DNA of 64,000 nt from contig NZ_JAHRIB010000174.1 in assembly GCF_019090165.1 (NCBI RefSeq), forward strand, positions 84,781 to 148,780, read 5' to 3'. Below are positions 59,196-64,000 of this stretch, in pieces (the first letter of the stretch is position 1; each line of letters begins with the position of its first letter). A model generated the notes under the pieces. The model searched no databases. It was not told the origin of the DNA and worked only from the letters and a program-made list of their open reading frames with translations. Source of the DNA: Streptomyces sp. BV286. GTDB taxonomy: Bacteria > Actinomycetota > Actinomycetes > Streptomycetales > Streptomycetaceae. The position numbers were made by a program, and so were the translations under genes.

Positions 59196-60350
59196 TTTGA
59201 CCATATTTTTACGATATGCCCGTATCGGCCCGTCGGGAAGGGCCCTGTTTCCTCGCTGCCCCGAGTGCGAGAGGGATGCAGTGTGCCGGCCTGCTGAACC
59301 GTTTGAGGGCTGAGGACCATCCGTCACAGGTGGTGAGCCGGACTGCTCAGAGGTCTCGGAAGCGCCTTCCTGTTCGTCGGGCTGCTCCTGGGCGCCTGCC
59401 GGAGCGGGCCTTCTGAGGCTGAGTACGACGGAGCCCGCCAGGACACAGACAATGACTGCGAGGCTGACCGGCGAGGGGATTTCCGGGATGCTGGGGCTGA
59501 TCAACTTGTGGGAGGCCTGGAAGATGAGCTTGACGCCGATGAACGCCAGGATGATCGCGAGGCCCTTGTTGAGGTAGTGGAAGCGGTCCAGGAGGCCGGC
59601 GAGCATGAAGTAGAGGGCCCGCAGGCCGAGGATGGCGAACGCGTTGCTGGTGTAGACGATGAAGGCGTCGTCGCTGACCGCGAGGACGGCCGGGACACTG
59701 TCGACGGCGAAGACCAGGTCGGCTGCCTCGATCGCGGCGACCACCGCGAGCAGCGGGGTCGCCATCCGTTTGCCGGCCTCTTTGACGAAGAACTTCGCCC
59801 CGGCATACTCGTCCCGGACCGGGATGATCTTACGGAGCATCCGTACGGCGAAGCTCTTGCCCGGGTCGAAGCTCTCCTGCTCGTCCTTGAGGAGTTTGTA
59901 GGTGCTGTAGAAGAGGACCGCCGCGAAGGCGAACAGCACCGCGGTGAAGCGGCTGACCACGGCGACGCCGAGGGAGAGGAAGATCCCGCGGAAGACAAGC
60001 GCGCCGATGACGCCGAAGAACAGCACGCGGTGTTGGTAGGCGCGGGGCACCTTGAAGTACGCGAAGATCACGGCGAAGACGAAGAGGTTGTCCACCGACA
60101 GGCTCTTCTCCAGCAGCCAGGCTGTCGTGTACTCGGTGCCGGCCGTCGTGCCGAGAACGAGGAAGACGACCGCGCCGAAGATCAGGGCGAGGCTCACCCA
60201 CAGGCCGCTCCAGGCGGCTGCCTCCTTGAAGCCGATGACGTGCGCGGTGCGGTGGGCCAGCAGGTCCACCGCCAGCGACACGACCACCGTCGCGGCGAAC
60301 GCCCCCCACAGCCAGAGTGGGACCTCAAGCACGCCGAACACCTTCACCAT
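59001..60350 (-). CDS. TerC-family integral membrane protein with in-frame zinc-ribbon extension
   Basis: The first 325 residues are a complete TerC/Alx protein: about seven to nine membrane segments, EKSLSVDNLFVFAVIFAYFK and AADLVFAVDSVPAVLAVSDD with the acidic membrane residues of the family. It should move or sense metal ions. The frame then runs on through a Ser/Gly-rich stretch with poor codon bias into MKRKPEAYTCPSCKRSV, which carries C-x2-C and a later C-x4-C. At 449 aa it is about 120 residues longer than usual. The fusion may be real or caused by loss of the terC stop. Confidence 0.85.
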   Translation of the reverse strand: MVKVFGVLEVPLWLWGAFAATVVVSLAVDLLAHRTAHVIGFKEAAAWSGLWVSLALIFGAVVFLVLGTTAGTEYTTAWLLEKSLSVDNLFVFAVIFAYFKVPRAYQHRVLFFGVIGALVFRGIFLSLGVAVVSRFTAVLFAFAAVLFYSTYKLLKDEQESFDPGKSFAVRMLRKIIPVRDEYAGAKFFVKEAGKRMATPLLAVVAAIEAADLVFAVDSVPAVLAVSDDAFIVYTSNAFAILGLRALYFMLAGLLDRFHYLNKGLAIILAFIGVKLIFQASHKLISPSIPEIPSPVSLAVIVCVLAGSVVLSLRRPAPAGAQEQPDEQEGASETSEQSGSPPVTDGPQPSNGSAGRHTASLSHSGQRGNRALPDGPIRAYRKNMVKMKRKPEAYTCPSCKRSVPPAAHRHKTLGVFVPVWGPGACQNRECPDFRLDPSHKHSEGPVTKSD

Positions 60351-60628
60351 GGCCCGCGCGAAATACGCCGGCCCCTATAAGGGAGTGTCCGGCATTGCAC
60401 CGCCGCGAGCATGCGGAGCGGGTGCGGCCGGAGGGTTCGGAGACGCAGAAGTTCCCGGAGACTGGCGCCTCGGGAGGGTCGCATAGTCCACGCTCACCCC
60501 CGCCGCCCGTCCCGTACGCGCGCCGTGGACGGGCCTCAGCATGCGGTGGCGGGGGAGGGGACGGGGGATTCCGGTCCAGAGATCAGAACGGGTGTTCAGT
60601 CAAGGGGAGTCAGCTCCTGAGCGGCCCT
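60351..60628. other. Upstream region of the terC-like gene, no other gene seen
   Basis: 278 bp with no supportable gene. A TATAAG-like box on the plus strand near 60375 and the terC promoter on the minus strand are possible but not clear. Confidence 0.4.
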
Positions 60629-60880
60629 TCACAGCCGGGTGCCCGGGTCCTCGGCAGTGTCCAGAGCGGGCTCGACCTCGAGCAGCGGCGCACCCTGCGG
60701 TGCTTTCTCGCAGTCCGGCGCATGCAGAACGCCCCGGTCTTCCCCACGCCGGGTGCCGACCCCCGCCACCCGGGGATGGCGTGTGAGGGTTTCTTGGCCC
60801 AGCGGTGACGTTGACGGTGGGATACCGGGGCAGATGAACCCGGCACGGTCCAGGCGGGTGTCCGGCAGGAGGAGCCAGTG
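60629..60880 (-). pseudogene. DUF6233-type remnant, cut before its Cys pair
   Basis: The minus frame reads GEDRGVLHAPDCEKAPQGAP, LLEVEPALDTAEDPGTRL and stops. In intact DUF6233-type proteins the segment after GTRL continues with a C-x-x-C. The N-terminal domain is also missing. It is opposite to and just left of a small membrane-protein gene. Confidence 0.55.
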
Positions 60881-61186
60881 GCCGGTCATGAGGTCTATGC
60901 CGCCAGCGCATTGTCGGTGGTGGCCGCGATACTGCTCGCGCGATGGTGCATGGCGGGCCGAACTGGCAGGCCGCGCACTGCTGCCGTATCCCGCCGTGCC
61001 TCGCGCTGGACGGTGTTGAGAAAGGCCCGGCGCACGGGGCCCGCCGCGGCTCAATCCGAGCAACGCCTGCCAGCGGACGCGCCAGGCGCTCAGCGGGCGG
61101 TGCAGGAGGCCGAAAACCTGGTTCACGGCTACTGGCGTCAGATCGGTCCCCTCTACCTGTCCAAGCACGATCACCGTCAGCACTGA
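60878..61186 (+). CDS. Small membrane-anchored hypothetical protein
   Basis: From GTG 60878 the 102-aa product has one N-terminal membrane segment (YAASALSVVAAILLARW) and a cytosolic helix ending AVQEAENLVHGYWRQIGPLY. Codon bias is moderate, with more A/T third positions than neighbours, so decay or foreign origin is possible. No family name can be given. Confidence 0.5.
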   Translation: MAGHEVYAASALSVVAAILLARWCMAGRTGRPRTAAVSRRASRWTVLRKARRTGPAAAQSEQRLPADAPGAQRAVQEAENLVHGYWRQIGPLYLSKHDHRQH

Positions 61187-61618
61187 GCCGGTCGGACAGC
61201 GTCAGCCGGTATGGGGACAGGTGAGTGTGGGCCGGCGATCCGGTACTGCCGGTGGCCGGACCGCAGACGCGGGACGGCTCGGCCAGCACGATCTGGAGAT
61301 CGTCAGGGCCGTCGCCCAGGGCTTCGAAGCGCAGCAGGAGCCAGTCGGCAAGCGCATCACCGTCCGCATCGCCCTCCTGGACGACCCCGGAGACCCCGGA
61401 GGTGCCATCGCCGGACTCCGACCCCCGTAGACGATGCAGACCACCCCGACTTCGTGCTCCGCGATCCCAGAGCGCTCTCCGGAACCGTCGAAAACGTTGC
61501 TCGCTCCCACTGAGAGCCAGGCGTTTCTGCTGCCTGGATACACTGTCTCGTTGGGAGGGGCTGTTCCTCTGCCCGTGCCGGACGGTCGGCAGGCGGCCTG
61601 ATGTGAAGGAGCCCGAGG
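61187..61618. other. 432 bp without a clear gene
   Basis: A plus frame near 61275-61430 (LEIVRAVAQGFEAQQEPVGK, ITVRIALLDDPGDPGGAIAG) and an opposing minus frame both look partly protein-like. Neither has a convincing start or family. It holds the promoter region of the STAS gene. Confidence 0.35.
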
Positions 61619-61975
61619 GTGGATGACCCACATGTGGTGGGCGGGCCCGACCCGGCGGTGCCCGGGAGGGCCGCGTTGGAGGTGAGCCCGTTGCCCGGCG
61701 GTCGTTCTGGGATACGTGCCCGTGGTGAGATCAGCGTCCTCACTCGCCCGTCTTGGGAGCAGGCTCTGTCCGAGCTGGTCCGGCGGCACGCGGGCGTGTC
61801 GTACGTCGAGCTGTCGGACGTGGCGTTCGTCGACGTGGCCGGGGTGAGCGCGCTGGCGGTCACCGCCATGAACCTGCCCGACGGGAGGGTTGTGGTCGAG
61901 AATCCCCCGCCGCAGCTGCCGCGGGTTCTGGAGATGTTTTGGCCGGGCCTGGACCGGATCGAGGTGGCTCTGTGA
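61619..61975 (+). CDS. STAS-domain anti-sigma factor antagonist
   Basis: The 118-aa protein has RARGEISVLTRPSWEQALSE and YVELSDVAFVDVAGVSALAV, the STAS core; the position of the regulatory Ser in V-D-x-S/A-G-V is Ala (VDVAGVSAL), so control by phosphorylation at that site is doubtful. GTG 61619 follows GAAGGAG. It overlaps the MEDS gene by four bases (GTGA), forming a partner-switching pair. Confidence 0.83.
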   Translation: MDDPHVVGGPDPAVPGRAALEVSPLPGGRSGIRARGEISVLTRPSWEQALSELVRRHAGVSYVELSDVAFVDVAGVSALAVTAMNLPDGRVVVENPPPQLPRVLEMFWPGLDRIEVAL

Positions 61976-62619
61976 CGAGCACGGTGACCACCCACGAGGT
62001 GTTCGTGCACCCTGCCCTTTTCTACCGCACCGAGCAGGAGTACACGCGGCAGACGGTGACCTTCCTGCGCGAGGGCCTGAGCAACGGCGAGCCGATGGCC
62101 GTGGCGGTGCCCGGCCCCAACCTGGAACTGATCAAGGCAGGTCTGGGCGGGAACGCCGAGGGCATCCTGTTCCTGGACATGACCGAGGCCGGCCGCAACC
62201 CGGGGCGGATCATCCCCAGGGTGCTGCGCGGATTCGCCGACGCCCACCCGAAGGGGCGTGTGCGGATCATCGGCGAGCCGATCTGGGCCGGGCGCAGCGC
62301 GGTGGAGTACCCGGCGTGCGCGCAGCACGAGGCGCTGATCAACGCCGCGTTCGAGGGCCGGGCGGTGACGATCCTGTGCCCCTACGACGAGGTGCGGCTG
62401 GACCCGGAGGTGATCGCCGATGCGCGGGTTACGCACCCGACCCTCATCAGCAGGGAGGGGCGTGAGTCGGTCAGCGACGTCTACGACTGGCAGGCGGTCG
62501 TCGATCGGTACAACCAGGCGCTTGCGCCTGCACCGGACGCCGCGGCCCTCTCCTACGGCGGGGAGGACCTTCCGGCGGTCCGCCGGTTCGCTCTAGTACT
62601 GCAACGGTGCTTGCCGTGA
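61972..62619 (+). pseudogene. MEDS-domain anti-sigma regulatory protein truncated by IS701 insertion
   Basis: The frame from GTG 61972 reads VTTHEVFVHPALFYRTEQEY, YTRQTVTFLREGLSNGEPMA and RIIGEPIWAGRSAVEYPACA, the MEDS (sensor) domain of RsbA-like proteins, about 205 residues. The next part should be a HATPase anti-sigma kinase domain, but an IS element starts at 62597 and the frame ends in IS sequence. The kinase half should lie beyond 64000. Confidence 0.8.
62597..62613 (+). repeat. Left terminal inverted repeat of the IS701 element
   Basis: A 17-bp repeat that is the exact inverse complement of 63980-63996; weaker similarity continues inward for about 13 more bases. Confidence 0.93.
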
Positions 62620-62649
62620 CTGCTGGCCAGGTCAGTCGTTGGTGAGGTT

Positions 62650-63959
62650 ATGGGTGGGGACCTTGCTGATGTCAGGTTGTGGGCGAGTGAACTGGACGCT
62701 GTGCACGGGCGGTTCGTGCACCGGTTCAGCCGGTCGGAGCCGCGGGATTCGGCGCTCGCATACATGAGGGGATTGGTTGCGCCGCTGGAGCGCAAGAACG
62801 GCTGGACGCTGGCGGAGGAGGCCGGGCACGCGGGCCCCGATCGCATCCACCGGTTGCTGAACCGGATCGAGTGGGACGCCGACGAGGTCCTGGACGACGT
62901 GCGCGAGTACGTCGTAGAACATCTCGGAGACCGGGATGCCGTCCTGGTCGTCGATGACACCGGCTTCCTCAAGAAGGGCGTCCGTTCGGCCGGCGTGCAA
63001 AGGCAGTACTCCGGCACCGCGGGCCGTACCGAGAACTGCCAGGTCGGTGTGTTCCTCGCCTACGCCACTGGGCGCGGGCGCACGCTGATCGACCGCCGCT
63101 TGTATCTGCCCACGTCATGGACGGACGACCGGGAGCGGTGCCGACGGGCAGGCATCGACGACAGCGTCGCCTTCGAGACGAAGGTGGCCATGGCCAAGGC
63201 GATGGTCCGCCGGGCGATCGCGGAGAAGATTCCGTTCGGGTGGGTGACGGCGGATGCCGCCTATGGCTTCAGCAAGGGCTGGCGCTTCGAGTTGGAGCAG
63301 GCGGACGTCTTCCACGTCATGGCCACCACCCGGCACGACACCGTCGTCACCCGCTGGGCCCTCGACCATCCCGTCCATGACTTGTTCCCCGGCCTTGCAC
63401 GGCAGAAGTGGAAGCGCCGCTCCTGCGGCCAAGGTGCCCATGGACAGCGGATCTACGACTGGGCCCGCGTCGAGGTCCGCCCTTGGCACCGACCCGACCG
63501 CCGGCACTGGGTGATCGCCCGCCGCAGCGTCAGCCGCCCGGAGGAGATCTCCTACTACATCGCCTACTGCCCCGCGGAGACCACCCTCGACGACCTGATC
63601 CGCATCGCGGGCAGTCGGTGGGCCGTGGAGGAGTGCTTCCAGACCGCGAAGCAGGAATGCGGCCTGGACGACTACCAAGTCCGCCGCTACCCCGGCTGGC
63701 ACCGCCACATGACCCTGGCCATGGCCGCCCACGCCTGCCTGACCGTCCTGCGGGCCCGCCAGCTGGACACGGACAAAGCAGAAACGGATCCTCCCAGCTC
63801 ATCCACCTCAGCCTCGCCGAGATCAGACGCCTGATCACCCGCCTCACCGACCGCCGACCCACCCCGGTCGACCACATCCTGCACTGGTCACACTGGCGAC
63901 GCCGACGCCAGCACCAAGCCCGCACCAGCCACTACAAAAGACGCGGACACAGCCCCTGA
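62650..63959 (+). CDS. IS701-family transposase, C-terminus frameshifted
   Basis: From ATG 62650 the protein shows the DDE residues in VLVVDDTGFLKKGVRS, GWVTADAAYGFSKGW and WAVEECFQTAKQECGLDDYQ. The first frame ends at 63834 (394 aa). At the CCC run (63793-63795) the frame one base back reads DPPQLIHLSLAEIRRLITRL to HYKRRGHSP, the normal IS701 end, stopping at 63957-63959. One extra C would give about 436 aa. The break may be a deletion, an error or programmed slippage. Confidence 0.85.
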
Positions 63960-63979
63960 CAACTGCCCATCAATCAGAA

Positions 63980-63996
63980 CAAGCACCGTTGCAGTA
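63980..63996 (-). repeat. Right terminal inverted repeat of the IS701 element
   Basis: Exact inverse complement of the left 17-bp end, followed directly by CTAG at the window edge. Confidence 0.93.
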
Positions 63997-64000
63997 CTAG

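Larger units (their letters stand above)
62597..63996. mobile_element. IS701-family insertion sequence, complete ends
   Basis: The element spans 1400 bp. Both ends are the perfect 17-bp inverted repeat TACTGCAACGGTGCTTG (62597-62613 and 63980-63996). CTAG flanks it on both sides (62593-62596 and 63997-64000), the 4-bp target duplication expected for IS701. One transposase gene fills it. It interrupts the MEDS-domain gene, and the window ends exactly at the right duplication. Confidence 0.93.

Noticed and set aside
1..64000. CRISPR arrays, tRNA or rRNA genes
   Set aside because: No regularly spaced repeats, no cloverleaf with conserved T-loop, and no rRNA-like sequence were noticed while reading.
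62650..64000. Passenger gene inside the IS701 element
   Set aside because: The plus-strand frame after 63834 is the shifted C-terminus of the transposase, not a separate gene.

Overview
The window is high-GC DNA with strong G/C third-position codon bias and streptomycete-type gene content: MmyB-like regulators, a DinB/DUF664 (mycothiol-transferase-like) protein, LLM flavin enzymes, F420-reductase-like dehydrogenases, a STAS/MEDS anti-sigma pair, and DUF4037, DUF4240, DUF5937 and DUF6233 proteins. It is best read as an accessory (arm) region of a Streptomyces or close-relative chromosome. No rRNA, tRNA, CRISPR array, prophage or housekeeping operon was seen. Regulator/enzyme pairs dominate, and between them lie many broken genes and insertion-sequence (IS) scars.

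Layout. 1-5.7 kb: an inositol-monophosphatase-like gene and an NAD(P)-binding oxidoreductase divergent from a LysR regulator, then a hypothetical gene, a DUF4037 protein and an aminoglycoside-phosphotransferase-fold kinase. 5.8-9.6 kb (minus strand): a radical SAM enzyme and a PLP aminotransferase-like protein joined by an ATGA overlap. A second ATGA overlap leads into a short third gene (7020-7221) whose frame is broken at a run of five G. A kinase gene lies downstream. 9.8-15 kb: a lipoprotein, an LLM oxidoreductase, a hydrolase and an aldo/keto reductase/LysR pair. 15-19.4 kb: remnants of IS1182, IS3, resolvase and acetyltransferase genes among a few intact genes. 20.4-22.5 kb: an acetyltransferase gene whose TAG stop abuts a 1.5-kb IS5-type element that carries a DinB-like passenger gene and a transposase with two in-frame stops.

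22.6-30 kb: a membrane acyltransferase and a 1234-aa HTH-nSTAND-TM-WD40 protein. 30-39.9 kb: MarR and TetR regulators with divergent targets, small orphan genes, and integrase, ISL3 and IS5 scars. 39.9-45.3 kb: a six-gene minus-strand redox operon (NmrA-like, RidA, SRPBCC, OYE, SDR, VOC) divergent from a GntR/FCD repressor, with two palindromes over the shared promoter. 45.5-50 kb: an orphan Tat-type solute-binding protein opposite a MarR gene, then decayed DNA. 50-58.6 kb: SDR, MmyB-like, TetR, F420-reductase-like and nitroreductase genes, LLM and DNA-ligase remnants, then SDRs and a hydrolase. 59-64 kb: a TerC-family membrane protein fused in frame to a zinc-ribbon module, a STAS/MEDS pair, and an IS701-family element (1400 bp, CTAG duplication) that cuts the MEDS gene.

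The recurring theme is a regulator divergent from, or next to, one to six oxidoreductase or hydrolase genes, with visible inverted-repeat operators at 14058, 18852, 33579, 44580 and 52319. The most promising unexplained system is the radical SAM/aminotransferase/short-gene operon at 7.0-9.6 kb. All functional statements rest on reading motifs by eye; no database search was run.
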